Shown here: positions 52,803 to 62,618 of the stretch, piece after piece
How the letters are laid out: each line of letters begins with the position of its first letter
How positions within the stretch are numbered: position 1 is the stretch's first letter
DNA from: Nitrospira sp.
Lineage (GTDB): Bacteria > Nitrospirota > Nitrospiria > Nitrospirales > Nitrospiraceae
NCBI GenBank assembly: GCA_005116955.1
Contig: SWDI01000001.1
Coordinates: forward strand, 214,464-278,463
Reading direction: 5' to 3'
DNA length: 64,000 bases
Notes under the pieces: generated by a model
Database searches by the model: none
Seen by the model: only the letters and a program-made list of their open reading frames with translations
Told to the model about the DNA's origin: nothing
Translations under genes and position numbers: made by a program

Positions 52803-53819
52803 ATGTTCCTTCCGTGGCTTTTCTTCATCATCTCCGCCGGCGCGATTGTCTTCGCGGGGACGAAACTCTCACGCTATGGGGATCAAATTGCTGAACTGAC
52901 CGGCTTGGGGCGATTGTGGATCGGCGTCGTGTTAATGGCCGCCGCCACGTCCCTGCCGGAAGTCTTTACCACGATGAGCGCCGGATGGATCGATGCTCCG
53001 GACCTGGCGGCCGGCAACCTCTTCGGGGCCGGGATGAGTAACATGCTGACGCTTGGGCTTATCGACCTCCTATATCGTCAGAAGCGGGTGTGGCAGCAGG
53101 CGGCCTTGGGGCATACGTTGACGGCGACCCTTGCCATGGTGTTGACGGCCCTCGCAGCGTTTTTCGTGCTGTTACGGGTCGAGGTTGTCCATTTCGGCGT
53201 AGGCTTTGAGAGTGTGATACTTCTGATTCTCTATGTGCTAGGGATGAGGCTGGTGTTTCGGCAAGAGGACATGGCGCGCCGTCAACTCGAACACAAAGCC
53301 GTTGTGGAGGGTCTGGCTGAGGAGCCAGGTTCCGACGGGAGTCGACGCGATGCGCTCCGTTATGCCGTCAGAGGGTTCTCTATCGGCGCCCTCGTCTTGC
53401 TGGTCGCGGCGCCGGTGTTGGCCTGGTCGGCTGAGCGGATCGCGGAAGAAAGCGGTATGACCGCCACTTTTATCGGAACGTCACTGGTTGCCATCACCAC
53501 CTCGTTGCCTGAGCTGGTCGTCTCGATTTCCGCCGTTCGATTGGGCGCGTTCGATCTGGCGGTCGGCAATCTGTTCGGCAGTAATGCCTTCAACATGGCG
53601 GCGTTCTTCTTCGCGGATCTTGCCTATCGCGGGGGAGGGTTATTGAACACCGTGAGTTCAATGCATGCGCTCACGGCTTTGTGGGCGATCATTATGATGA
53701 ACATCGGGTTGATGGGGATCATTTACCGGGCGGAACGACGGTTCAGGCTGATTGAGCCGGATAGCCTGTTAATGATCGTCGTCTACGTCCTGGGGCTCTG
53801 GCTTCTCTTCAACGGGTAA
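52803..53819 (+). CDS. Cation (Ca2+/Na+-type) exchanger
   Basis: 338 residues. Two inverted halves, each with an alpha-repeat: AATSLPEVFTTMSAG (about 48-62) and ITTSLPELVVSISAVRLG (about 228-245), plus GNLFGAGMSNM and GNLFGSNAFNM. About ten membrane helices. It exchanges Ca2+ or similar cations for Na+ or H+. It lies just upstream of a Ca2+-type P-ATPase. Confidence 0.85.
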   Translation: MFLPWLFFIISAGAIVFAGTKLSRYGDQIAELTGLGRLWIGVVLMAAATSLPEVFTTMSAGWIDAPDLAAGNLFGAGMSNMLTLGLIDLLYRQKRVWQQAALGHTLTATLAMVLTALAAFFVLLRVEVVHFGVGFESVILLILYVLGMRLVFRQEDMARRQLEHKAVVEGLAEEPGSDGSRRDALRYAVRGFSIGALVLLVAAPVLAWSAERIAEESGMTATFIGTSLVAITTSLPELVVSISAVRLGAFDLAVGNLFGSNAFNMAAFFFADLAYRGGGLLNTVSSMHALTALWAIIMMNIGLMGIIYRAERRFRLIEPDSLLMIVVYVLGLWLLFNG

Positions 53820-54040
53820 CCAGCAACCAACCACTCCTCCAAGTACTCCCACCTTCTTTGTGTTGCATTTGACCACCATGGCCCTTTGCTGTCGTGGCAT
53901 AACGCCACAGTGAACTGAGCAAGTACGTCAGATAGTCGAATGCTATGCATGGCATGCACCCTGCTGTGAATGGTCCTAGTGAAAGGGACGTTATGCGGAT
54001 TGAGAAGAGACTACCGGTACCTAGTGGGACGAAGAGAGCA

Positions 54041-56761
54041 ATGGCATGGTATGCCACACCGACAGAAGCTCTGGCTGGTGAACTTCAGACAGACCTCAGC
54101 GTTGGTCTGAATGCCGATGAAGCGACACGCCGGCAAGCGCAAGAAGGTCCCAACGCACTGCCTGACGCTCCTCCTCCCTCGCTGCTGAAACTCTTTCTCT
54201 CGCAGTTCTCAAGCCTCATCGTGTGGGTGCTGATCGGGGCGGCCATTGTGTCCGGGTTGCTGGAAGACTGGATTGATGCTGCGGCGATTCTGGCCATCGT
54301 GTTTCTCAATGGTGTGCTGGGGTTTGTGCAGGAATTTCGAGCTGAGCGATCGCTGGCGGCACTGCGCAAGATGTCGGTCGCGATGGCCCGCGTCATTCGT
54401 GGCGGTGTGTTGCAGTCCATTCCGGCACGGGAACTGGTCACAGGAGATGTGATTGCCCTCGAAGCGGGTGACCGCATTCCTGCCGATGTACGCCTGTTCT
54501 ATACGACGAATTTCCAATCTCAAGAAGCCTCGCTCACTGGCGAATCGACACCCGTACATAAGCAGGCAGAGCGACTCGATACCGCCGAGGTGCCGCTCGC
54601 CGATCAACACAACATGGTCTTCATGGGTACCGTCGCGGTCTCGGGTAAAGCCCGCGGGCTGGTGGTCGCGACAGGCCTCGGCACGGAATTAGGTCGGATC
54701 GCGGCCATGATTCAGAAGGCTGCCGAGGCGGAGCGTGCTGAAACCCCGTTGCAGCGGAGGCTGGAACAATTCGGCCAGACACTTCTGTGGCTGGCGCTCG
54801 GCGTCGTTACGGTGGTGTTCACTCTCGGATATCTCCGCGGGGAGCCGTTGGTCGAGATGTTTCTTACTTCGGTGAGCCTCGCCGTCGCAGCCGTACCGGA
54901 AGGCCTTCCTGCTGTCGTCACGATTACGCTGGCCTTGGGCGTAACCAGGATGGCCAAACGACATGCGCTGATTCGCAAACTCCCCGCAGTCGAAACACTG
55001 GGTTCCGCCACTGTGATTTGTACCGACAAGACCGGCACCTTGACGAAGAACGAGATGACCGTGACGCACGTGATCATGGACAACGTCCACTTCGAAGTGA
55101 CCGGCGAGGGGTATGAACCATCTGGAGAGATCCGCCCCTCGCCCGTCAGTCATTCACCCTCACCCCTTCCAGCAGGCATTCATCATCTGCTCACTACGTC
55201 GGTTCTCTGCAATGGGGCGGCATTGCGACAGGAGAACGGAGTCTGGCAAATCATCGGCGATCCGACCGAAGGGGCACTGCTCGTGGCAGCGGCGAAGGCT
55301 GGTCTGACGAAAGATGAGCTGGAGCGCCGGGCACCGTTCGTACGCGAAGTGCCGTTCGATGCTGAGCGGAAGATGATGACGATCGTCCGCCGAACGGAGC
55401 AAGGCCTTGTGGCATACTGCAAAGGAGCACCTGATGTCCTGCTGAATCGTTGCACTGGACGCGTCACGCTGGAGGGTCGGACTGAGGCCCTGGACGAAGC
55501 GCATCGGCAGCTGATCAGCGAAGCCAACGCCTCGTTGGCTCAACAAGCCCTCCGCGTACTAGGTGTTGCGTATAAGCCCATTGGGCAACCGGCAAGTTCA
55601 GATGAAGAAGTTGAGCACGATCTGTTCTTTCTAGGCCTCCTTGCGATGAAGGATCCCTTGCGGCCCGAAGCGGCAGAGGCGGTGCGCCTCTGCCGGGATG
55701 CGGGCATCCGTACTGCTATGATCACTGGCGATCACAAGGAGACCGCGATCGCGATTGCGCGTGAATTAGGCTTGCATCACGATGAGGGGGTGGCGTTGTC
55801 CGGGGCAGAGCTGGATGGCTTAACCGACGAGCAATTGACGCAACGGGTCGAGTGCGTGAGTGTGTACGCCCGTGTGTCGGCTGAGCACAAGCTCCGGATC
55901 GTCGAGGCCTGGAAGCGGAACGGGGCCGTTGTTGCAATGACGGGTGACGGAGTGAACGACGCGCCCGCCATCAAGGCTGCCGATATCGGAGTGGCCATGG
56001 GCATCGCCGGCACGGATGTGACGAAGGAAGCGGCCGATATGGTTGTCACCGACGATAACTTTGCTTCGATCGCCGCGGCGGTGGAAGAAGGCCGAGGGGT
56101 ATTCGACAACATCCGGAAAACGGTGCATTTTCTCCTGTCGTGCAACGTCAGCGAAGTGCTTGTCATGCTGTTCGCGACGCTCTTTGGCCTGCCGCTTCCG
56201 CTCCTGCCGATTCACATTCTGTGGATGAATCTCGTGACGGACGGCTTTCCTGCTCTTGCGTTGGCAGTCGATCCGAAGGCGCCGGATTTGATGCGGCAGC
56301 CGCCGCGACAGGCCCAGGCCCGCTTATTGGATGGCGGGCGGTTATGGGCCATCGCTGGCGAGGGGTTGATGTTGTCGGTCATCGCCCTAGGCGCGTTCTG
56401 GTGTAGCCTATTTATGTGGAAACAACCGATTGAGCAGGCACGGACCGTGGCCTTTACTGTGATGGTCGCCGCGCAGCTGGTGCATGTCTTCAATTGCCGG
56501 AGCGATCGCTGGTCGCTGTTCCAGATGGGTGTGACGACCAACCATGCCCTCATCTGGGCTGTGGTGTTATCTGTTGCCTTACAAGTCGGTATTCTGACGA
56601 TTCCGTTCATGGAGCCTATCTTCAAGGTCGCGCCGCTCCCGATTGAAGATTGGGAACTGATGGTGGCTATGGCGCTTCTCCCGTTGGCCATTGTCGAGGC
56701 GGTCAAGTGGTTTCAACGACGAGCAAGCGCTCGGCTACAGAAGTCACAAGGCGATCAATGA
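54041..56761 (+). CDS. P-type cation-transporting ATPase (type II, Ca2+-like)
   Basis: 906 residues from ATG 54041, which gives the family N-terminus MAWYATPTEALAGEL; the frame extends to 53945. Key motifs: SLTGEST (actuator), AAVPEGLPAVVTITLALGVT (TM4 ion site, PEGLP as in Ca2+ pumps), CTDKTGTLTKNEM (phospho-Asp at about 330), KGAPDVLLNRC, and MTGDGVNDAPAIKAADIG. All catalytic residues are present. It is probably a Ca2+ exporter. The mycobacterial hypoxia gene ctpF belongs to the same broad class. Confidence 0.92.
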   Translation: MAWYATPTEALAGELQTDLSVGLNADEATRRQAQEGPNALPDAPPPSLLKLFLSQFSSLIVWVLIGAAIVSGLLEDWIDAAAILAIVFLNGVLGFVQEFRAERSLAALRKMSVAMARVIRGGVLQSIPARELVTGDVIALEAGDRIPADVRLFYTTNFQSQEASLTGESTPVHKQAERLDTAEVPLADQHNMVFMGTVAVSGKARGLVVATGLGTELGRIAAMIQKAAEAERAETPLQRRLEQFGQTLLWLALGVVTVVFTLGYLRGEPLVEMFLTSVSLAVAAVPEGLPAVVTITLALGVTRMAKRHALIRKLPAVETLGSATVICTDKTGTLTKNEMTVTHVIMDNVHFEVTGEGYEPSGEIRPSPVSHSPSPLPAGIHHLLTTSVLCNGAALRQENGVWQIIGDPTEGALLVAAAKAGLTKDELERRAPFVREVPFDAERKMMTIVRRTEQGLVAYCKGAPDVLLNRCTGRVTLEGRTEALDEAHRQLISEANASLAQQALRVLGVAYKPIGQPASSDEEVEHDLFFLGLLAMKDPLRPEAAEAVRLCRDAGIRTAMITGDHKETAIAIARELGLHHDEGVALSGAELDGLTDEQLTQRVECVSVYARVSAEHKLRIVEAWKRNGAVVAMTGDGVNDAPAIKAADIGVAMGIAGTDVTKEAADMVVTDDNFASIAAAVEEGRGVFDNIRKTVHFLLSCNVSEVLVMLFATLFGLPLPLLPIHILWMNLVTDGFPALALAVDPKAPDLMRQPPRQAQARLLDGGRLWAIAGEGLMLSVIALGAFWCSLFMWKQPIEQARTVAFTVMVAAQLVHVFNCRSDRWSLFQMGVTTNHALIWAVVLSVALQVGILTIPFMEPIFKVAPLPIEDWELMVAMALLPLAIVEAVKWFQRRASARLQKSQGDQ

Positions 56762-57358
56762 ATTCCCCAGCGTGGGCCTTCCACGGTAGATACAACCCCT
56801 CTTTTGTGGGTGATCCACTGGACCAGTATCAACCGGCAGGGCACTAGCAATTACTCACCCCATTCTGGTTAATTATTATATGGAGTGTGGAATAGCTATG
56901 TCCCCGACAGTCGGGTCCTGTCCGGCCTGCTCCCCGAGACTATCGGTATTCAGAAATAGTTCTTCAAAAGCTTTCTGGTGTTCCTGCAACACATTTCCTT
57001 GCATACGTAGATGAAGAAAGTGTCACGACAACTGATCTGGATGATGCGGCCTCAGAGTTGGGTTCCCATAACATTGGAGGTAGGGCCTGTGATGGCCAGG
57101 TTTTTTCGTCGGTGATGACACTCGGACGAAGGGTAAGGGGCACGATCATGCTGTCGGGTAAGAAGCCTGCTCCTCGTGAGCAGCGAGAGGGGTTAAAGAA
57201 CGTTGAATGGTTGGATTACCGTTCTGCTAGTCCAGTTCCACCTGGGAAAACTGTAAACGGAAGTTTTGTACCAGGAGTGCGAGGATCGGAGCAATGGACA
57301 AAACGAGGGAGCAAGTGCGGGTATTTGTCCAATGCTCTCCGGCGTCGATGGAGGGACA
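56762..57358. other. Long intergenic region
   Basis: 597 bp. A 111-codon frame at 57058-57393 and short minus frames show no domain or ribosome site. AT-rich around 56870-56880. I see no certain feature. Confidence 0.4.
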
Positions 57359-58240
57359 ATGGGCGTGACAAGAATGCACAATACGCTCAGTAAGAGCCAC
57401 GTGATGGCTGATCGTATGGCAACGGTGAACCGCCTGGAAGAGGTGGTCTCGACATCGGATGAGTTCGATCTAGTCGTCTCCCAAGCCTTACCGGTTCTGT
57501 TGGATCGGGCCACGGGTTATACGAAGCGGTTCTTACGGGAGACCGGCCAATGGAGCGACGACATCGAACATGAAAAATTTGCGTTGCGTTGGGGCTCTGA
57601 GTATCTTGAACGGTTTTTAGTCTGCGGACGTAGTGAAGTCCCATGTCGGCCCTTGTTTCTGTTCGACTCCTTAGTGGCCAAACAGCACAGCAAGCCGGAA
57701 CCATTTTGTTATCATCCCGACTTGCTGCGGCCGCTCGGTCGATTTCTCGATGGGCTCGTCGCGAGGGCGGTCGTCAGTCGTGACGCGCTGATCGCGCTCT
57801 ATCATCATTCCTATGGATGGGGCGCGGGGGATGTGATTGCGGTGACCGGACTCAATGGGTTGGAAAGCCAGCGTATCTACAAGAATTTTCGACGGTGGCG
57901 TGAGAGCGGCTGGCAGCGCACGATGGATGAGGTGGGCCTCACGAAGGCTGAGCTGGCTGAACTTGGGAATCAGCAGCAGCGACATCGACAACGATTCAAC
58001 GGCGAGGCTGAGCGACTGATCCGAGTCGCTCAGGCGCATTACCGAAAAAGTGAGCCGGATCATTATCCTTGTCTCTCACGGTCTCAATGGGGAGACATGT
58101 TCACGCAGGGTTATGGCTGCGATTATCGAATTTGGCACCTGGCACTCTGCCTCGATTGCATGCAAACGGCCTGGGGGCTGGGATCCAGCGGATCTTTGAC
58201 CGGCGAAAAGCCGCGTCTGGAATTGCAGGTGCGACCATAG
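57359..58240 (+). CDS. Unknown protein with a sigma-like HTH segment
   Basis: 293 residues from ATG 57359 (GGAGGG upstream). Not recognised. The middle part (ALIALYHHSYGWGAGDVIAV, TGLNGLESQRIYKNFRRWRE) looks like a helix-turn-helix of the sigma-70 region 4 type, followed by Arg/Gln-rich helices. The C-terminus has CLDCMQTAWGL. It starts 50 bp before the membrane coiled-coil gene's leader, so the two may form a regulator pair. Confidence 0.55.
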   Translation: MGVTRMHNTLSKSHVMADRMATVNRLEEVVSTSDEFDLVVSQALPVLLDRATGYTKRFLRETGQWSDDIEHEKFALRWGSEYLERFLVCGRSEVPCRPLFLFDSLVAKQHSKPEPFCYHPDLLRPLGRFLDGLVARAVVSRDALIALYHHSYGWGAGDVIAVTGLNGLESQRIYKNFRRWRESGWQRTMDEVGLTKAELAELGNQQQRHRQRFNGEAERLIRVAQAHYRKSEPDHYPCLSRSQWGDMFTQGYGCDYRIWHLALCLDCMQTAWGLGSSGSLTGEKPRLELQVRP

Positions 58241-58290
58241 GGGCGCGTCTAGTGGGCGCATAGATGCAGTAGGAAGGTGAGGAGGTTCTT

Positions 58291-59526
58291 ATGGGTCACG
58301 AAGAGGAAGTAGAAGCGTATCGATCCCAACTCCTTGAATCATTGAACAGCCGGCCCGCGATTCGTAGCTGGTCGGATCCTATACAGGTCTATGTCAATGA
58401 GCGGCGTGTTGGAGAGCTTGAAAGCGCAGGGATTGGTGCAACACTACAAGTCCAGTGCATCGATCACATCGAGACAGTACAGCTTCGCGCCGAAGATGGA
58501 ACGCTCTTAGGAGGGCTTACGGCCCCCGAGTGTGGATACCGAGCGGATCGTGTCAGGATTTCTGCTGATACGGTCGAGCTCTCTGTACACAATATGGCAC
58601 AAGGAGGAACGCTTAGTGCGCTGTTCACTCCTGCGCCAAGCTTTTGGAGCCGCGCCTGGAAGAGCATTGCTGATGTTACCGACAGAGTGGTCGCCCGCCG
58701 TCCTGAACCGGCAATGGCCTATGGAATGCGAATGGTCGTCTTCACGCAAGCGCTAGTGGCGATTGCTGTCGTTGGGTTGATCACTGACCGTATCACGACA
58801 GGAAGGACATCGGATCGCACGCCACCTCCGGTTGTTCAAGCAGCAACTCTTTCGCCGACACCGGTCGCTGACATGGCAAAGTTTGAGCAACAGCTGGATG
58901 AGCTGGCACGGATGCAAGCGAAGGTTGATGACGCGCTCGGGTCTCAACAGAAAGGCGTGGCGCAGCTGCAGCAGGCCTTGGTCAAGCTGTCGTCTACGCA
59001 GGAGTCCTTCGAGTCCAATGTGCTGACTGTCAGGGAGGAGATCGAAAAGCGGCTGGAAACGGTCGGTCGCGAGACAGATCGCCAGACACGCCAGATGGCG
59101 AGCCGAGGGCGGGTCGAGCAGGAGCAGTTGGAAGCTGCTATCCAGAATCTTACAGCGGACAATCATCGGCTCTCCAAAGAAGTCGTCAGCTTGGAAGAAT
59201 ATAACCAGGTGCTGAAGACTAAGTTGCAGACGGCAGTTGCGAGTGCATCGAAAGCTGTGGATCCAAGCCCTGAGCGGCTCTTGAAAATGGCTGATAGCCT
59301 CCAGGCGACTCAGCAGCAGATGCCGTTTCTCTTCTGGGTGACCTTCAACGATGGCACCAGTCAGGAAAGCATCGACAAGTGGGTTTATGAAAAGCAGGGT
59401 CACAAGGGAGCCGTCAGCGAAGGCTGGCAAGAAGTACGGATCGTTCCACCAGCAGTCCCACCCGATCGATTCCTGGAGCAGATCAGAGGAGAGAAAATCG
59501 TCAAGGCAGCGCGGATCGGCCAGTAG
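58291..59526 (+). CDS. Unknown membrane coiled-coil protein
   Basis: 411 residues (GGTGAGGAGG before ATG). N-terminal cytoplasmic beta-rich part (about 1-120), one membrane helix (VVFTQALVAIAVVGLITDRI, about 150-169), then a long coiled coil (about 190-330, LDELARMQAKVDDALGSQQK) and a C-terminal globular region. The layout resembles anti-sigma factors or zinc-finger-less membrane sensors; no zinc site is seen. It follows the HTH-containing gene. Confidence 0.58.
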   Translation: MGHEEEVEAYRSQLLESLNSRPAIRSWSDPIQVYVNERRVGELESAGIGATLQVQCIDHIETVQLRAEDGTLLGGLTAPECGYRADRVRISADTVELSVHNMAQGGTLSALFTPAPSFWSRAWKSIADVTDRVVARRPEPAMAYGMRMVVFTQALVAIAVVGLITDRITTGRTSDRTPPPVVQAATLSPTPVADMAKFEQQLDELARMQAKVDDALGSQQKGVAQLQQALVKLSSTQESFESNVLTVREEIEKRLETVGRETDRQTRQMASRGRVEQEQLEAAIQNLTADNHRLSKEVVSLEEYNQVLKTKLQTAVASASKAVDPSPERLLKMADSLQATQQQMPFLFWVTFNDGTSQESIDKWVYEKQGHKGAVSEGWQEVRIVPPAVPPDRFLEQIRGEKIVKAARIGQ

Positions 59527-60002
59527 GATGTTCCGCGAGAAACGCCTTTCCTGCGACATCGTTTGGTGGGGATGGACCTATCGAAATCGCCACGGGAGGG
59601 GGCGTATTCTCGGTGTCCCGTCCGTGAGGTAATATCGATGTTCGTTGTTGGTAAAACGCTTAGATCACGTCGAGTCAGCCGCGGGGTTTTCCCTGGTGGG
59701 TGCAAACCATGAGGCTCACTATTCAGTCAATCGTCCAGGACTGGACATATTCCGGCTCGCTCCGAGAAGTTTTGTCCGTTGAGCCGGAGAAGCTGTGGTG
59801 AGTAGCATGTCACTTATGAATGACGGACAAACCAGCAACACCAACAGCTCACGTGTCCGATCGAGACTCTGGTATTCAACCTTCAGCCGATCATTCGACG
59901 ACCACAGTCCGAACTGGCTCTTATAAATAAAAATAACGAAATCATAAACAAGCCGACGACTGATCACGCGCAGTCGCCTACGAGAGGAAGAAAGGAAGGC
60001 TC
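59527..60002. other. Intergenic region before the glycosyltransferase
   Basis: 476 bp. No convincing gene; an 82-codon minus frame has no support. An AT-rich tract (about 59920-59950) precedes the GGAAGG ribosome site. Confidence 0.4.
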
Positions 60003-61088
60003 ATGAGAATCGCACAAGTGGCTCCATTGTGGGAAAGCGTCCCGCCCAAGCTGTATGGGGGTACGGAACGAATTGTTTCGTATATTACGGAAGAGTTGGT
60101 TGCCCAGGGACATGATGTCACGCTGTTTGCCAGCGGTGACTCAGAAACAACCGCGCGGCTTGAAGCGATCTGCCCCCAGGCCCTCCGGTTGAACACCGGC
60201 ATCTTCAACCGAGACGCTCCGATGATGATGCTTCAGGAACGGGGCCTTGGCGCGGCGAAGGGCTTTGACATTATTCATTCACACTTGGATTTCATCGGAT
60301 TCCCGTTGGCACGGAGGAACAGCATTCCGGTTGTGACGACCTTGCACGGTCGTCAGGATCTTCCCGAATTGGTACCCGTCTTTCGTGAGTTCCCAGAAAT
60401 GCCCTTGGTGTCCATTTCAGATGCCCAGCGCAAACCGCTACCTTGGGCCAACTGGGCGGCGACTATCCACCATGGTCTTCCTCGAAATCTCTATACGTTT
60501 CATCCTCAGGCGCAAGGGTATCTGGCTTTTCTGGGGCGGATCTCCCCTGAAAAACGTCCGGACCACGCGATCGAAATCGCCAAACGCACTGGCCTTCCCT
60601 TGCGGATTGCGGCAAAGGTCGATCCGGCCGACCAGAACTACTTCGAAGCTGAGATTGAGCCGTTGCTCAACCATCCACTGATTGAGTTCGTTGGAGAGAT
60701 CTCCGATGCTGAGAAAGACGACTTTCTCGGCAATGCGATGGCGTTGGTGTGTCCTTACGATTGGCCGGAGCCTTTCGGGTTGGTGCTGATCGAAGCCTTG
60801 GCCTGCGGAACGCCGGTGTTAGCCTATCGACGCGGATCGATTCCTGAGATCATCAATCACGGCGTCACCGGCTTTATTTGTGAAACGGTCTCCGAAATGG
60901 TGGACGCAGTTGGGCAAGTCTCCTTTATTGATCGACAGCACTGTCGGGCGGCCTTTGATGAGCGGTTTACGGCGGAGCGGATGGCACGCGACTATGTGGC
61001 GCTCTATGAACGTCTTCTCGAAGACGGGACCGCGCAAGCCGCACACGCCTTCGCTGTCGAACCACACAAGATTCTTGGACGAGGCTAG
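60003..61088 (+). CDS. Glycosyltransferase family 4 protein
   Basis: 361 residues. GT-B fold: YGGTERIVSYITEELVAQGH at the N-terminal Rossmann domain, then LAFLGRISPEKRPDHAIEIA, and the donor site WPEPFGLVLIEALACGTPVL with RRGSIPEIINHGVTGF. It transfers a nucleotide-sugar residue, perhaps for glycans or trehalose-like compounds; the acceptor is unknown. The MFS gene starts 1 bp after it, so they are co-translated. Confidence 0.9.
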   Translation: MRIAQVAPLWESVPPKLYGGTERIVSYITEELVAQGHDVTLFASGDSETTARLEAICPQALRLNTGIFNRDAPMMMLQERGLGAAKGFDIIHSHLDFIGFPLARRNSIPVVTTLHGRQDLPELVPVFREFPEMPLVSISDAQRKPLPWANWAATIHHGLPRNLYTFHPQAQGYLAFLGRISPEKRPDHAIEIAKRTGLPLRIAAKVDPADQNYFEAEIEPLLNHPLIEFVGEISDAEKDDFLGNAMALVCPYDWPEPFGLVLIEALACGTPVLAYRRGSIPEIINHGVTGFICETVSEMVDAVGQVSFIDRQHCRAAFDERFTAERMARDYVALYERLLEDGTAQAAHAFAVEPHKILGRG

Positions 61089-61089
61089 C

Positions 61090-62430
61090 ATGTCTGACGT
61101 ACGTACGCATTCACAAGGGACTGGTTCCACTCCGAGCCGTGCTCGAGGCTGGGAGTTGGTCAAAACGAGAGACTTCGGTTTTTTGTTCGCTGGTCAGACG
61201 ATCTCTCAGATCGGCGACAGCCTCAATAAGGTCGCGTTGCTCTGGTTTGTGTATGACCTAACCGGCTCGGCGCTCAAGATGGCGGTGGTTGGACTGCTCC
61301 AAACACTACCCCCTCTGCTGTTTGGGCCGCTCATTGGTGTCTATCTGGATCGCGTTCGAAAGAAGCCGGTGATGATAGGGGTCGATCTTCTCCGAACCCT
61401 CATGGTGCTCTTGATCCCAGTGCTCTTTGCCATGGGGGCCTTGTCGCTTGATCGGCTGTATATCCTTGTGTTTGCCACCGCAATCTTTTCCACGATTTTC
61501 GGGCCGGCTTTGACCTCGGCGGTTCCTCTTATTGTACCCAAAGAGCGGTTGATTGCCGCCAATGCCTTACTGCAGACGACGACCAACGTAGGGCTTCTTG
61601 TGGGTCCTGCCGTCAGTGGCCTCGGGATCGCGCTCATCGGAGCGCAAAACGTGCTCTATGTCGATGCGGCCACGTTTTTCATCTCGGCGCTGTGCCTGTT
61701 CCCCATTCGGGTGCGTGAAAGGATCGACCGTCTTGGTGTTGCAGGTAAAGGGTTGACGGAAGGCATCGCCACCGATTTGATGGTGGGTTTCCGCTTCGTG
61801 TTCGTCGAACAGAAGACCGTCACGCTTCTCATGTTGACGGCCACCCTTTATAGTGTCGGCATCAGTGCCTTCATCTTTCTCCTTCCGGTCTTTGCGAAAG
61901 AGGTGCTTGGCGCGGGGCCCATCCAGCTTGGATGGCTGTGGTCGGCACTGGGCGTCGGGATGGTGCTCGCGTCTCTCAGTTTGACATCGATTGCGCAGGG
62001 CGACGTACCTTGGCGTCTGCGATTCATGTCTGGCGCCTTGGCGGTCGGCGGCATTGCTGTTGCCGCACTTGGTTTCTTCGATACTCCCGTCGTCGCCGGA
62101 GTCTTGATTGCGGTGATTGGGGGAAGCACCGCCATGTTTACGCCCTTGGTATGGACGATGCTCCAAGAATTGACGCCGGAGCATCTCCTCGGGCGAGTCT
62201 TTACAAGCTTCGCAACGGGGGGGATGGCCTCTTCGATGGCTGGAATGGCTGGTTTTGGATGGGCGGCCGATCACATCGGTCCTGCTGCCAGTTTAGGAGG
62301 GATCAGTCTCATTCTTCTTCTGACGGCTGCGACCGCGTGGCTATTCAGCTTTTATAAAGCACACTCCCGGGGATTGGCCGTTTCTTCATCCAGCTCCTTT
62401 ACCCCGCACCCAAGCACTGCCCAATCATAG
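61090..62430 (+). CDS. MFS transporter (MFS_3/EntS-like)
   Basis: 446 residues from ATG 61090; the upstream frame overlaps the glycosyltransferase. Twelve expected helices. TRDFGFLFAGQTISQIGDSL, LQTLPPLLFGPLIGVYLDRV and LVGPAVSGLGIALIGA fit exporters of the enterobactin-exporter family. A second, similar transporter begins at 63725. Substrate unknown. Confidence 0.88.
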   Translation: MSDVRTHSQGTGSTPSRARGWELVKTRDFGFLFAGQTISQIGDSLNKVALLWFVYDLTGSALKMAVVGLLQTLPPLLFGPLIGVYLDRVRKKPVMIGVDLLRTLMVLLIPVLFAMGALSLDRLYILVFATAIFSTIFGPALTSAVPLIVPKERLIAANALLQTTTNVGLLVGPAVSGLGIALIGAQNVLYVDAATFFISALCLFPIRVRERIDRLGVAGKGLTEGIATDLMVGFRFVFVEQKTVTLLMLTATLYSVGISAFIFLLPVFAKEVLGAGPIQLGWLWSALGVGMVLASLSLTSIAQGDVPWRLRFMSGALAVGGIAVAALGFFDTPVVAGVLIAVIGGSTAMFTPLVWTMLQELTPEHLLGRVFTSFATGGMASSMAGMAGFGWAADHIGPAASLGGISLILLLTAATAWLFSFYKAHSRGLAVSSSSSFTPHPSTAQS

Positions 62431-62469
62431 AAACCGGACCTCACGGCCTGGTTGAATGACAAGACAGAA

Positions 62470-62490
62470 GCCTCCGGCTCAACCGGAGGC
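62470..62490 (+). terminator. Perfect hairpin after the first MFS gene
   Basis: GCCTCCGG, loop CTCAA, CCGGAGGC: an 8-bp perfect stem 40 bp after the stop. No U tract follows; possibly a weak terminator. Confidence 0.5.
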
Positions 62491-62618
62491 GCGTCAATCG
62501 GCGCAGTTCTCTGACGAGAGAGGGCTCTCTCACCTACGCGCAGATGACAGAGCAGCATGAGCGAGTTACAATGCCTGAGAACATCTCAGGAGTGTTATTC
62601 ACGAGGAGGACTCGCGCG

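Noticed and set aside
57058-57393. 111-codon frame in the long intergenic region
   Set aside because: Low-complexity basic sequence and it overlaps the start of a better supported gene.
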